39,837 bases of DNA from a virus. The position numbers and the translations under genes were made by a program. Below, in pieces: positions 13,043 through 22,482 of the stretch. Below the pieces are notes generated by a model, which was not told where the DNA came from, did not search any database, and was given only the letters and a program-made list of their open reading frames with translations. Location of the stretch: the IMG/VR virus record IMGVR_UViG_3300046460_000420, positions 1 to 39,837 of that record; one strand, 5' to 3'. Numbering within the stretch: position 1 is the first letter of the stretch; each line of letters opens with the position of its first letter.

Positions 13043-15265
13043 CTATAGGACGCGTCCTTGCATCCCGGCCAGCTGGTTGGCGATGCGGAAGCGCGTGTCT
13101 GGGTCTTCGGTCCGGTTCGTCGTGACGCCACCATAGAAGCGGCCGTAGAACCGCGCGCCGCCGTTCCCGTCCGAGAACAGACGCGCCTGCCCCGATACCG
13201 GATACGTGAGGCTGGGGACATCGGCGGCGTCGACCTTCACGCCGTCGTCGACCCGGAGCGTGGCTGGATACGATTGCAGCGCGATCACCGTGTCCTTGTT
13301 CAGCGCCGCGCCTCCATCGCCCGTATAGTTGTTGGGGTTGATGCGCATGGTGGCGTCGTCGGAACCCACAACGCCGACACGCCAGACTTCGTTGAAGCTG
13401 GGCGCCGACAACGATCGAGGAACGGAAATCAGGACCCGGCCGGCCGTGTCGATAGGCGCGCGACGAATAGCCAGCGCGGCGCTGACTTGTGCCCATCGCA
13501 GCGCGCCGGTCGCCCCGATGTTACCCACGGTGAGCCCGTCGACCTCAAGCCAGGTGACGCCGCCCTCTTGGCGAAGGATCGGCTGTCCAGAAACGAAGAT
13601 GACGTGATTGCCCTTGCCCGACCTGTCGTCCATCCGAGCGACGACGCCGTCGACTTCCGCGGCCAGTGTGCCGCCCGCGTCCTGCCACAAAGTCCCCGGC
13701 GCGCCCGGTTCCCACCAGGCGAAGTCAGAGGCGCTGATGTCCAGCGGACCGATGGCGTCGTCTGGTCGATCCTGGATGGTGATCGTGATGTTCTGCGGCG
13801 CCGATACGTTTCCGTTGGTGTCGTGCATGACGACTTGAACATGCAGCTGGTGGCTGGGTAGGTCGGGGTTCTCGTAGTCCTGACGCGGCAAACGCAGTTG
13901 CGATCCGAACTTTGAGAACGCGCCCAGTTCGCTTCCACCGACCAGCCGCAATTGCGCTACCTCGTTGGCGGTAATGGCCCACGACCCCAGAATGTTTTCC
14001 GCGACGGCGAAAGTGGCCGCCGAGGTGATCGTAGGCGGGGTCACATCTGCCGGGTTCAGTGTGGCGAACACGCCGGCCGGATTGACAGAGTCGGCATTTT
14101 CCACCGACGACAGCAGGGCGCCGCTCGGCTTCGTCACAGCTGTCGATGGCGAGACGGCGATAATCCCGCCTTGCTCGCACAGGAACACCGGGCTGGTGAC
14201 AGTCTGGGTGAATTCGCCACCATAGATCCGACACAGGGCTCCATTGAAGACGCTGACTTGGGCTTTGGAATAGGGGTTGGCTCCCGCGTTTTCAGTCGGT
14301 TCCAAGCCAACGCAATCGACCAGTTTCGACAGTCCCCAAAGCCTATAGTTGCGGTGATTACCTTCGGCCACGAACCGAACAACTTCAATCCCATCGCCTT
14401 TGTAGTCTATGCCGCCATCCGTGTTGTTCTTGGCGCCGCAGTCTTCGAGCAAGACATTGTAGTTTCCGCGCTCCCCTGCGAATCCATCCCCGTTCTGGTA
14501 GGCGTGCAAGGTGTCGATGTGATTATTGCCAAAGCATCGGCGGTAGGTGACGTCGTGCGCCGTCCCACCGAGAACAAACCCCGAAGCAAAGTTGTCTCCG
14601 TCCTGCCGCTCAGAATCCGCCAGGCAATCCTCAAACAAAATGTTGGAGCTGTTGTACTGCAACCGAGCGAAACGCTTGCTGTAGCCCCGACCTTGGCACC
14701 GCCGTACGACGAGGTTTGTGACAGACGCTGGCTCTCCGCCGCTCGATATTGTGTTTTCCAACAGGGTGTTTACGTTATAGGCAACAACATCCTCGATGGT
14801 GACATTGGACGCCGGCTCTCGGAAGCGAATGCATTGGCCGCAGTCATTGAACCGCAATTGGCGAATGTTCAAATTTGAGATTGCACCGAGGCGGAATATC
14901 TCAAAGCCGCTGGCTGCCCCTGCGATCCATGGGTTGGCTCGCGCACCGGTGAAAACGGCCTTAGCGGCCGTGCCGTTGGTGTTAAGCCCTTGGATGGTGA
15001 CCCGGGTGGCATCCGACAGCCCGCCAGCGGTTATGGAAATCGGCGTGGACGTAGCGATCGCGTAGGGCCCGAGGTCCGCCGCCAGGAAGACGACCCGCCC
15101 CAACGCTCGAGCCTGGATGATCATCGTATTGATCGCCGAGATCGGCGCTGCGTTCGCCCAGTCGACGCCCGTCATGGCGCCAGCGCCGGTCGGGGAGACA
15201 TATCGACCGACGAGGACCCCGGCGCGCGTGCGCGTAGACGTGGTCAGGATGTAGGGCTTCAGCAT
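13043..15265 (-). CDS. Tail spike with beta-helix and C-terminal lectin-like domain (740 aa)
   Basis: Residues about 60-370 repeat short strands with Asn, Gly and Asp turns (SNLNIRQLRFNDC, SNVTIEDVVAYNV, NILFEDCLADS), the mark of a right-handed parallel beta-helix of the pectate-lyase type. Residues about 390-500 look like a cadherin-type beta sandwich. The last 240 residues resemble a concanavalin/LamG-like domain (WWEPGAPGTLW, DDRSGKGNHVIF). Such spikes bind and often cleave surface polysaccharide and so set host range. The beta-helix part is more AT-rich than neighbouring tail genes, consistent with exchange between phages. Confidence 0.82.
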   Translation of the reverse strand: MLKPYILTTSTRTRAGVLVGRYVSPTGAGAMTGVDWANAAPISAINTMIIQARALGRVVFLAADLGPYAIATSTPISITAGGLSDATRVTIQGLNTNGTAAKAVFTGARANPWIAGAASGFEIFRLGAISNLNIRQLRFNDCGQCIRFREPASNVTIEDVVAYNVNTLLENTISSGGEPASVTNLVVRRCQGRGYSKRFARLQYNSSNILFEDCLADSERQDGDNFASGFVLGGTAHDVTYRRCFGNNHIDTLHAYQNGDGFAGERGNYNVLLEDCGAKNNTDGGIDYKGDGIEVVRFVAEGNHRNYRLWGLSKLVDCVGLEPTENAGANPYSKAQVSVFNGALCRIYGGEFTQTVTSPVFLCEQGGIIAVSPSTAVTKPSGALLSSVENADSVNPAGVFATLNPADVTPPTITSAATFAVAENILGSWAITANEVAQLRLVGGSELGAFSKFGSQLRLPRQDYENPDLPSHQLHVQVVMHDTNGNVSAPQNITITIQDRPDDAIGPLDISASDFAWWEPGAPGTLWQDAGGTLAAEVDGVVARMDDRSGKGNHVIFVSGQPILRQEGGVTWLEVDGLTVGNIGATGALRWAQVSAALAIRRAPIDTAGRVLISVPRSLSAPSFNEVWRVGVVGSDDATMRINPNNYTGDGGAALNKDTVIALQSYPATLRVDDGVKVDAADVPSLTYPVSGQARLFSDGNGGARFYGRFYGGVTTNRTEDPDTRFRIANQLAGMQGRVL

Positions 15266-15268
15266 CGC

Positions 15269-15637
15269 CTAGCCCAAACTGCCGGTGATCCACCAAATGG
15301 CGGAAACGCCATCGACATTTCGAATGCAGATCGCGGAGCCCCCAGCGCCCGGCCCTCCGGAGCTCGTGGCGCCGCCTTCGGACAGAAAGTCCGCGCCGCC
15401 TTCGTCTAAAAAGTCGATGGTCCCGGTGCCGAACTGCACCCAGCTGAACGCGGATCCGACGGCCGCGTCGCCGGGGAGTGTCACGTCGCACGCGCCCTCG
15501 AATGCGAGCAGCTTGCCGAGATAATTGTCAGCGTACAGCAAGTTGGATCCGCCGATCCACATGACGTTCGCGCCCTTGTACTGTTGCAATAGCTGCGCCA
15601 GGTCGGCGGCGATTTCGGGGTTGGTGATGCCGCTCAC
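15269..15637 (-). CDS. Small tail-associated protein (122 aa)
   Basis: It lies between the hub-proximal gene and the tail spike with gaps of 3 nt or overlaps of 4 nt. The middle holds a short tandem element (DFLDEGG then DFLSEGG) and a Gly/Ser-rich linker. It may join spike to baseplate or assist folding. No family recognised. Confidence 0.7.
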   Translation of the reverse strand: MSGITNPEIAADLAQLLQQYKGANVMWIGGSNLLYADNYLGKLLAFEGACDVTLPGDAAVGSAFSWVQFGTGTIDFLDEGGADFLSEGGATSSGGPGAGGSAICIRNVDGVSAIWWITGSLG

Positions 15638-15837
15638 GACGAGGACTCCTTCTCGACCACTTGGCCGGCGACGACGTGGTGCGTTTCACTGATTTCGATG
15701 CCGAAGAGCTCGGGCGGGACGGCTACCCACGGGCGCGCGGATGCCATGAGCCCTTCCATTTGCCCCTGCGTGATCCAGAGGATCGCGCCACTGGTCGAAT
15801 CGTCGGGAAGCGGTTTGAAAAAGGCGGCTTCGATCAT
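15634..15837 (-). CDS. Small tail-region protein (67 aa)
   Basis: The ATG at 15837 overlaps the stop of the tail hub gene (TGATG), which fixes the start; the longer frame upstream is a shadow. The 67 residues have a mixed fold and an acidic end. Function unknown. Confidence 0.7.
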   Translation of the reverse strand: MIEAAFFKPLPDDSTSGAILWITQGQMEGLMASARPWVAVPPELFGIEISETHHVVAGQVVEKESSS

Positions 15838-18800
15838 CAGTAAACCACCAGGCTGCTCAGAATTTTGTGGGTGACGTTCACCGACGAATGGCTGTTGAGC
15901 GTGACGGTGATCGTGATCGCGCCTGCCGCGCACGCGCGCGCGCCGGACATCGGCATCGAGGCTTCGCCGTTCGCGCCGCCGATCCGGTATTCCATCTCGC
16001 CGTCGATGTAGAGCTTCGCTTCCCAGGTGCGATCGCCACTGGGAAAGTTCGAGGCCATGTTGACGTCAGCGGTCACCATCGCATCCCGGGTCAAGATGAC
16101 GGTGTGCTCCAGGAAGACTTTTTCGGTGCCGTCGCAGAAGACGGCCGACACGCCCTTGCTGATGGTCGGGACGGCGGCGGCGTTCGGCGCCAACGAGGGC
16201 GTGTCGACCGAACCATGCACCAACAGATTGCCGTCTATTTCCACGTCAGCCCGGAAGCGCACTTTGCCCAGAGCGGTGTTGATCTCGAACACCTTGATCG
16301 GATTTTCGGGATCGTCGGCCGACACGACACCGAAGTTGTCGACCAGGATGTTCATGTCGCCCAAGGTGCCATCGTTGGCGATCACCCAACCGACGACATG
16401 GCCGTTGACGTCGAGTTGCAGCGTCGCGCGCGCCAGCGCACCGTTGATCGCCTCTCGAAGGAAGCCCACCGAGGCATAACCGTCACCAACCTGACTCTTG
16501 ATGTATTCCAGGCGCTGGGCGAACGTCTCGGTGGGCGAAACCTTGATGGCGTTGATGGCGAGCACGAAGGCTTCGTTCAGACCGTCGGCCGCGCCCAGCT
16601 TCTCCAGCGTCGTCTTCACGCCCTCGGCCGCCAGCAGGGCCTGGATGATGGCCTCGGCGTTGAAGTTGATGTCGGCGAAGATCTCTTCCGGCGTCCGGCC
16701 ACCGATGGTCGCCACGTCGCCGGCCACCGACGCTTCGGTGGTGATCGGATTGGGTTCAAGCGTTCGCCATTCGCCAAGTGGCGCGCCGTCGACCTGATAG
16801 GCGACATCGACGACGTAGGGCGTCAGGCCGGCCAGCGGAGCTAGGATGATGCGGATTTCCGTCGCAGCTCGCAGATCGACGGTCGGATGGAACACGTAGT
16901 CCACCGCGCCCGTGGCCTTATGGTAGCGGGCGACCAGGCCGGTGGCGTTGGCGTTGTCTGGCGAGCCGAAGATGATCAAGCCCGGGACCTTCGAGCCGTC
17001 CTCGCCGGTGACGGTGCCGGTGACCACCTGGAAGGCGTCCTCGGCGGGCGCGGCGACCGGCGACGGGGGCGGCAGGACCGGAGGCGGTTCGGGCGGCAAC
17101 GCGGCGCCGGCATCGGCCGGCAGACCCGTGACGGCGATCGAGTGCGCCTGTAGCGACCAAAGGCCGGTCCGGCGGGAGGCGACGCGGATCGTCAGCGCCG
17201 AATAGCGGGCAAACCAGGCCGCGGGCAGCGTGAGGCCGGACTCCGTCCAGAGGCCGCCCTGTTCGTAGACCTGGGCCCCACCTTGGTCGAACACGGTGAC
17301 CACGGTTTCCTGGGCGTATTCCGGCGCCACGCTGCCGGCATTCCAGCGGACGACCTGGCCGTCTTCCAGCAGGCGGTTGCGGGTGCTCCAGGTGATGGCG
17401 ATGTTGGCCGATCCGCCGATGGCCACAGCCCCGAAGCCCGTGGCGTTGACCTTGACGTTGGCCGGCCGCAGCGGAAGGTGGGGCCGCGCCGTCAGCGTGC
17501 CGGTCTCGATGGGCGCAAGCGACGCATCCAGCACGCCGAGTGAGGTGCGCGACAGCAGCTTGAACTCAGGACTCTCGCCCGCGGCGCGGCTATCCTGGTC
17601 GTCGGAAATCTTCTTGCCGGCGCCGACGAACCACATGGGGGTGCCGATGGGCCAGGCGCGCGGAACGGTGTCGAGCACGCCGCGGTTCAAGGTCCAGTCG
17701 AGGCCATCGTAGGAGTCGACCAGGGCCACTTCCATGCCCGCGTCGCCACCGGTCCCGATAAAGGCGAAACCACCAACTTCCGGGCCGATCTGCACGCCGC
17801 TCAGGTTTTCCAGGGCTAGGACGCTCGACGGCTCGGCCGCCATGGCGTGAACCAGCAGGATGCGGTCCAGCGTCGTCTTGGCGCCGGCGAGCTGGAAGCT
17901 GACCTCGCCGTTTGGCAGCGGCTGTTCGCTCATCAGATCGAAGGTGTCGGTGTCGAAGCCGGGCTGCCAGGCGAGGATGGCGGCGACGACCTCCGGATAG
18001 ACCAGGGTCCGCGCGTCGGTCTCCAGCAGCACCGAGGACGACAGGAACATCGGCAGCGTGATGATCTCGACCTGGGCCATCGGCGCCGGCTCTTCGCCAG
18101 GCTCGATCCACCCTGTGCCCGGCTGGATGTCGCTGATCGGATGCTCCAGCGAGAAGATGTCCTCGAGCAGAGTCACCTTGATCTTGGAATCGCCGATCTT
18201 GCCGTAGTCGGCGTCGACCACGCGAACGATGAGGTCTGCGATATCGTATTCCGGCCAGTCGAGGATAAGCACCTCGCCCGGCAGCGTGTCCCAGAACGTC
18301 CGGTCGAGGAGACCTTCGCCCGCGGCCAGCGGCGATGACGCCGAGCGAAGGTCCCGCTCCGCCACGCGCATGGCCAAGCCGCTGTAGCGGATGCCGTAAT
18401 AGTTGCGACTGTCTGGCGCCGGCGCGCCCTGCTTCTCGACCAGCGAGAGGTTCTGGACGACGACCGTCTCCTCTTCCTCGTTAGCCGGGTTGGTCCAGGT
18501 GACGGCGATCTCGTTGACCGTCTCGCCCCACATCTTCCGCTGGAAGCCGGACAGATCGGCGTTGTCGGGATTGATCCGACGAAGAGTCGAAACGTCGTAG
18601 TCGTCGCGAAATAACTTGAGCGTGTAGAGCCCTGTCCGCGGGTGAATGAAGAACGTCGCCTGGATGTGGTCGATGATCTCGCTAATGAAGTCCTGAACCG
18701 TCGCCTGCTTGGTCCAAATCATCGACAAGCCGAAACCTTCGGCGAACAGCGTGGTCGCGCATGTGATGAACGACGGACGGTCGATCAGCGAGGCTGGCAG

Positions 18801-19349
18801 TCCCAGGCCCCAATCGGTGTTCGTCAGGCACTCATAGATCATGTGCGCCGGGTTGGCGTCGGGGGCGTCCGGCGCATCGGGGTTCGCGATGAGCGCCATC
18901 GTCGTCTCCAGGCCCTTGGGGGACCGGGTGACGGTGGCGGTGATGGTCTGGGCGATGAGCGGGTTGTTCGACGACCACAGGAAGCCGCCGCCATACGCCG
19001 CGTCATAGGCGGTCGCCTTGCCGACGAAGAAGATCGAGGTGAGGCCGCGATAGCCTGGTGAGGTCGCAGTCGTGCGCCCCGACCGCGCCGCTAGGTGTTC
19101 GGGCATCGTCTGGTTGGAGCGGCCGGGCAGATAGTAGGCCTGGCCGACGACGCCGCCTTCCTTCTTCACCCCGCCGAACAGGTCCGGCTTGTTGATGTTG
19201 ATGCCCTGGGGCGACGTCACCGTCCCCTGCCACATCACCTTGCCGTTGACCGTCAGGCGTCGAAGGGTGTCGACGGGACCAGACGCGATCCCGTAGTGCA
19301 GCGACATGTAGTAGTTGGTGACCAGCTGCTTGGCGGACGACTTACCCAC
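15837..19349 (-). CDS. Tail hub / host-specificity protein (gpJ-like, 1170 aa)
   Basis: The N-terminal part (about 1-130) matches the start of gpJ-type hubs (YYMSLHYGIASGPVD, then LRRLTVNGK). The central part (about 170-420) is a phage tail-protein fold, residues about 430-830 contain repeated beta-sandwich segments, and the C-terminal 250 residues resemble DUF1983 (helical, then LGKVRFRADVEIDGNLLVHG). It forms the central tip of the tail and contacts the receptor. A segment commonly found at the N-terminus of such hubs is encoded apart at 19545-19772. Confidence 0.82.
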   Translation of the reverse strand: MGKSSAKQLVTNYYMSLHYGIASGPVDTLRRLTVNGKVMWQGTVTSPQGININKPDLFGGVKKEGGVVGQAYYLPGRSNQTMPEHLAARSGRTTATSPGYRGLTSIFFVGKATAYDAAYGGGFLWSSNNPLIAQTITATVTRSPKGLETTMALIANPDAPDAPDANPAHMIYECLTNTDWGLGLPASLIDRPSFITCATTLFAEGFGLSMIWTKQATVQDFISEIIDHIQATFFIHPRTGLYTLKLFRDDYDVSTLRRINPDNADLSGFQRKMWGETVNEIAVTWTNPANEEEETVVVQNLSLVEKQGAPAPDSRNYYGIRYSGLAMRVAERDLRSASSPLAAGEGLLDRTFWDTLPGEVLILDWPEYDIADLIVRVVDADYGKIGDSKIKVTLLEDIFSLEHPISDIQPGTGWIEPGEEPAPMAQVEIITLPMFLSSSVLLETDARTLVYPEVVAAILAWQPGFDTDTFDLMSEQPLPNGEVSFQLAGAKTTLDRILLVHAMAAEPSSVLALENLSGVQIGPEVGGFAFIGTGGDAGMEVALVDSYDGLDWTLNRGVLDTVPRAWPIGTPMWFVGAGKKISDDQDSRAAGESPEFKLLSRTSLGVLDASLAPIETGTLTARPHLPLRPANVKVNATGFGAVAIGGSANIAITWSTRNRLLEDGQVVRWNAGSVAPEYAQETVVTVFDQGGAQVYEQGGLWTESGLTLPAAWFARYSALTIRVASRRTGLWSLQAHSIAVTGLPADAGAALPPEPPPVLPPPSPVAAPAEDAFQVVTGTVTGEDGSKVPGLIIFGSPDNANATGLVARYHKATGAVDYVFHPTVDLRAATEIRIILAPLAGLTPYVVDVAYQVDGAPLGEWRTLEPNPITTEASVAGDVATIGGRTPEEIFADINFNAEAIIQALLAAEGVKTTLEKLGAADGLNEAFVLAINAIKVSPTETFAQRLEYIKSQVGDGYASVGFLREAINGALARATLQLDVNGHVVGWVIANDGTLGDMNILVDNFGVVSADDPENPIKVFEINTALGKVRFRADVEIDGNLLVHGSVDTPSLAPNAAAVPTISKGVSAVFCDGTEKVFLEHTVILTRDAMVTADVNMASNFPSGDRTWEAKLYIDGEMEYRIGGANGEASMPMSGARACAAGAITITVTLNSHSSVNVTHKILSSLVVY

Positions 19350-19548
19350 GGGCTTGGCGCTCGCGGATCTTGTTCACGACCTCGGCGGCCAACTCGTCAT
19401 TGGTCGCGAGCATGACGGATGCCATGATCCCACCCGCCATGAAGCCATGGAAGTCCAAGCGGTTGGCCTCAAACCATCGCCGGATGCCGCGCACGCAATG
19501 TCCGGTCTTGCGAATGTCGTCGATCGTCAGGTTGAAGTCTTCCATCAC
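19342..19548 (-). CDS. Conserved small tail-cluster protein (68 aa)
   Basis: 68 residues with the pattern HCVRG-RRWFE then LDFHGFMAGGI and a final LATND helix. I recognise this as a small conserved protein found next to tail-hub genes in many alphaproteobacterial phages; its function is not known. It overlaps both neighbours by 4-8 nt. Confidence 0.72.
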   Translation of the reverse strand: MMEDFNLTIDDIRKTGHCVRGIRRWFEANRLDFHGFMAGGIMASVMLATNDELAAEVVNKIRERQARG

Positions 19549-19772
19549 ACCTTCACCTTGAACGAGCTCATGTATTGGTCGTAATAACCAAGGCAGTTGA
19601 GCCCCTTGACTTCGATCGTTCCGAACACGACAGGCTTAGGCTTGCCAGCATCGGCCGTCGGTGCTTCCGATTGCTTGGCGGCGTCCGGCTTAGGTGTCTT
19701 CGGCTTTGGCGCAAGGGCGTACGAGACGACCAAGATCGCCAGTTGGACCAAAAGAGTGGTGATCCAAGCCAT
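19545..19772 (-). CDS. Membrane-anchored tail protein with a hub N-terminal motif (75 aa)
   Basis: An N-terminal hydrophobic helix (about 4-20) is followed by a Lys/Pro-rich linker and then KPVVFGTIEVKGLN. That last motif is what usually begins large phage tail-hub proteins (PVVFGT-type). It appears here as its own gene upstream of the hub, so the hub seems to be split in this lineage. The ATG at 19772 is 8 nt from the degenerate operator site 8. Confidence 0.65.
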   Translation of the reverse strand: MAWITTLLVQLAILVVSYALAPKPKTPKPDAAKQSEAPTADAGKPKPVVFGTIEVKGLNCLGYYDQYMSSFKVKV

Positions 19773-19780
19773 GGTTGCGA

Positions 19781-19797
19781 CTCAATAAAACGTCGAA
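19781..19797 (-). promoter_or_regulatory. Possible dispersed operator, site 8 (degenerate)
   Basis: Read in the gene direction: TTCGACG-TTT-TATTGAG. It overlaps the stop codon of the sulfotransferase and lies 8 nt before the next ATG. It is the weakest copy and may be chance, but its place in a gene boundary is like the others. Confidence 0.35.
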
Positions 19798-20330
19798 ACT
19801 CTGATGCCGAGCTCGGCCCAGAGTCGCTGCTGAAGAGGAAAGTCGATCGTCAGCGCTGCGACGTTCGGCTGCATCTGGATGGCCGCCAGTTGCTCGTGCC
19901 GAGCCGGATCAAACTCATCGTCGACAAGGTGCTGCCAGATCGCCTCGGCTTTCACCGGATCGAACAGATCGCACCAGGGGACGTGAAGCCCCTCGATGTC
20001 CCACAGCTGCTCGGCGTGGCGTTCGTCAATGGGAAGCTCGAGGCCTTGCTGCGTCAGTGAGTTTTGCACCTCGGCGGCATTACGGTGCAGGATAACCTTG
20101 CGGGCGGGGTGCGCATTCACCCATAGCGGCCATCGCCAAATGCCAGTGCAACTGACGCCGACCGGGAAGTCGGCCGGGTCGTCGCGCATCTCGTCCGCCT
20201 GTCGATCCCAGTCGGAATAGTGCGAGGTGTAGAGGGGGTCGTGTTCGCAATGGGCGCCTTGAGTCGACAGCCAGTTCGACGCCCACGTGGTGCCCGAACG
20301 CGGCAGGCCGATGATCATGAAGTCCAGCAC
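19782..20330 (-). CDS. Sulfotransferase-like protein (about 182 aa)
   Basis: FMIIGLPRSGTTW near the N-terminus is the PAPS-binding 5'-phosphosulfate loop of the sulfotransferase family. A second region (ARKVILHRNAAEVQNSL) resembles the 3'-phosphate-binding segment, where R-x-P-x(2,3)-S is usual but the Pro is replaced here. The protein is shorter than cellular sulfotransferases. Start uncertain: GTG at 20330 keeps residues before the first strand; ATG at 20318 is the alternative. It sits among tail genes with its own operator (site 9), so it looks like a moron gene. The acceptor is unknown; host surface sugar or a phage protein are possible. Confidence 0.75.
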   Translation of the reverse strand: MLDFMIIGLPRSGTTWASNWLSTQGAHCEHDPLYTSHYSDWDRQADEMRDDPADFPVGVSCTGIWRWPLWVNAHPARKVILHRNAAEVQNSLTQQGLELPIDERHAEQLWDIEGLHVPWCDLFDPVKAEAIWQHLVDDEFDPARHEQLAAIQMQPNVAALTIDFPLQQRLWAELGIRVSTFY

Positions 20331-20353
20331 GTCAGTTCGCCCTATCGGTAAGT

Positions 20354-20370
20354 TTCCACATAATGTTGAA
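20354..20370 (-). promoter_or_regulatory. Dispersed operator, site 9 (sulfotransferase)
   Basis: Read in the gene direction: TTCAACA-TTA-TGTGGAA, in the gap after the DUF2163-like gene and 23-35 nt before the sulfotransferase start. The gene thus seems to have been inserted together with, or next to, a regulatory site. Confidence 0.6.
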
Positions 20371-20382
20371 AGTCGGATCGCG

Positions 20383-21237
20383 TCAATAGTAGGTGTTGCG
20401 CAGCGCCAGTGGGTTCTTGAGCGGGATGTCCTTCTCGCCACCGTAATTGAAGATATTGTTGTGCAGTGCGATGCAGTCGTCAGTTAGGCCGGCCAAGTGG
20501 TTGCAGCCATAGATGACCTTCATCGACATTCCCCCGGTCAGGCCCACGGCGGGTCCGTCCAGCAGCAGCTGCTCATTGCTCGAACCCTTCAGCTTCAGGA
20601 TTGATCGGCTCTCTACACTGCCGTCGGCCGACGTCCATTCGGCCACGCCGTTGACGTACTTTGGCTTGCGGTCCTCGGGCGCCCAGCTGGCGTCCAGGGT
20701 GACGGTGGGCCCAGACACGCTGAGCACGTTGCGGACTGAGGTGGCGGCCTCGCGGTCGGCGCGGCACATAGGTCCATAGAGAACGTGGCCGCAGCCCAGC
20801 ATGTAGTGGCGACGCAACATCGTCCGGCGCATCGAGGTGGCGTAGGACTCCATCGTATAGATGGCCTCGTTACGCGCGCGCTTGTGGCCGAGCACGCGGC
20901 CCGTCCAACTGACCAGGAATTCGTTCGCCGGATCGCCAATGTGGCCCTGCCTCACGATGAGAGTGATCACCTGAGATGGGGGCGCGTAGACGAAGCGCCG
21001 TGCCAGGTCGACGTTCTGCGGGGTGCGGACCTCGATCGTCTGCTTGTCGAGGGTGCCAGATGATTTGACCGCGCCCATCGTGATCGGGATAGGCTGGTAG
21101 GTCTTGCCACCAAAGGTGATGGGCTCTTCGTGATCGGTGTAGGCGTAATAGTTGCTGACGTGCAGGCCCCATTGGAAATGGAACAGGGAGACAGGCTCCC
21201 CCTTCTGACGGCTGCTTTCGCGCGATCCGAACGACAT
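20383..21237 (-). CDS. DUF2163 / phage BR0599-type distal tail protein (284 aa)
   Basis: 284 residues. The N-terminal half matches the beta-rich DUF2163 region. The C-terminal part carries the cysteine pattern CGHVLYGPMC and later YGC, DDC, and HNNIFNYGGEKDIP followed by LKNP, the mark of the BR0599 domain. In related phages and gene transfer agents the equivalent protein is part of the distal tail or hub, connecting tube and fibre. It lies between the larger distal tail gene and the sulfotransferase. Confidence 0.85.
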   Translation of the reverse strand: MSFGSRESSRQKGEPVSLFHFQWGLHVSNYYAYTDHEEPITFGGKTYQPIPITMGAVKSSGTLDKQTIEVRTPQNVDLARRFVYAPPSQVITLIVRQGHIGDPANEFLVSWTGRVLGHKRARNEAIYTMESYATSMRRTMLRRHYMLGCGHVLYGPMCRADREAATSVRNVLSVSGPTVTLDASWAPEDRKPKYVNGVAEWTSADGSVESRSILKLKGSSNEQLLLDGPAVGLTGGMSMKVIYGCNHLAGLTDDCIALHNNIFNYGGEKDIPLKNPLALRNTYY

Positions 21238-21244
21238 GGCGCCC

Positions 21245-22435
21245 CTACTCCGCTGGAAGGTCTTCGATGGTTTGGATGGCGGGCACGGTTTGAGCGACGC
21301 TGTTGGTCTCGTACTCGAATGTCAGTTCGTCACTGGCGAACCGACAGGCCGGCATCCAAGACACCCGGCTAATGGGCGAAACGGCCACGAGGGTCGGCCA
21401 CGGGGTGTTGACGGTGATCAGCGTGTCTTCGCCAGCTACCGCGATATTGGTGATCGCCCGATAGATGCGGTCGCCGCTGCGCATCAGAACTTCCAAGGCG
21501 CGCTGCACGGTGTTGGTGGCGTAGGCATCGAACAAGCGGCGGCCGGCTACCAGGATGGTCGACGAGCCCGACACCATCGGGACCTTGGGCGCGATGTCCG
21601 CCAGGCCCGACGGAAGATAGAATTCTCCTTGGCGGCCCTTGGCCCGCTCGAACCAGCGCTGGATTTCCTGGATCTCGTCGGCCGTGGCGCCGAGGTAGCT
21701 GGCACGGAAGATTTGCGTGCCAAACTTCACGGGCCGGAAAGTGGCGATCTCGCCGCGGTCATAGTCGACGTTCTCCGACGGATAGGCGTAGGTGATGCCG
21801 ATGTTGTCGCGCCAATTGGGCAGGAGCGACAGAATGGCACGGCCGTTCAGGCTGATCGCGGCAGCGCCCAAGGCTCGCGCCGGTTCGGAGGCAGGCCTGA
21901 CGTTGTAGCGGATGGCCGCCGTGGCCGTCGTGTCGGTCAGCTGGGTTGTTTGGATCTCCCCTTCCAGCATTCCCTCAAGGCCGGGAGACAGGCGCGCAGA
22001 CTTCGGCCACGCCAGGCTTGGCGTCGTGAAGTGGACGTAGGGGGCCGCGACCGAGTCGATGATCTTCATCTCAACCCGGTCGCCGTCTGTCAGGAATACG
22101 GCCGCCCCCACAGCCGCCCAGTCTGGTATCGGCACGACCGAAACCTGATAGGCCGCATCCGGCGCGGCGGCGCTGAGCGCCACTTCCCTGGTTGGGTCGG
22201 GCAGGATCATCGGTGCGTTCTGGTGGTTGTCCATCAACGCGCGGAAGGTCTGCAAGTCGACCAGGTTGACGAGGCTGGAAAACTCGATCGACTTGCGAGG
22301 GGTATGCCGAAGGGCGCGGCGCTGCTCCTTGCCGGATCGGCTCAGGATGATCTCGGTCTTGAAGCTTAGCGTCAGGCGTACTGGGTCGACCCAGTTCACC
22401 GCGAACGGCCAAGCAATGTCACCGATCGCCGGCAT
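21245..22435 (-). CDS. Distal tail protein (396 aa)
   Basis: The segment EIILSRSGKEQRRALRHTPRKSIEF (split here as EIILSRSGKEQRRAL and PRKSIEF) is typical of phage distal tail proteins that cap the tail tube. Residues about 180-300 seem to repeat a similar beta sandwich. It is the first gene after operator site 10 and heads the distal-tail block. Length fits two Dit-like domains plus a C-terminal extension. Confidence 0.75.
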   Translation of the reverse strand: MPAIGDIAWPFAVNWVDPVRLTLSFKTEIILSRSGKEQRRALRHTPRKSIEFSSLVNLVDLQTFRALMDNHQNAPMILPDPTREVALSAAAPDAAYQVSVVPIPDWAAVGAAVFLTDGDRVEMKIIDSVAAPYVHFTTPSLAWPKSARLSPGLEGMLEGEIQTTQLTDTTATAAIRYNVRPASEPARALGAAAISLNGRAILSLLPNWRDNIGITYAYPSENVDYDRGEIATFRPVKFGTQIFRASYLGATADEIQEIQRWFERAKGRQGEFYLPSGLADIAPKVPMVSGSSTILVAGRRLFDAYATNTVQRALEVLMRSGDRIYRAITNIAVAGEDTLITVNTPWPTLVAVSPISRVSWMPACRFASDELTFEYETNSVAQTVPAIQTIEDLPAE

Positions 22436-22482
22436 GGAGTCCTCTCAGCATTCGAGGCGACCATAGCGGCGACGGCGAGAAT

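Noticed and set aside
13952-14878. 308-codon plus-strand frame under the tail spike
   Set aside because: Antisense to a clear beta-helix protein and without start signals.
21236-22369. 377-codon plus-strand frame under the distal tail gene
   Set aside because: Composition typical of a GC-rich shadow; no recognisable domain.
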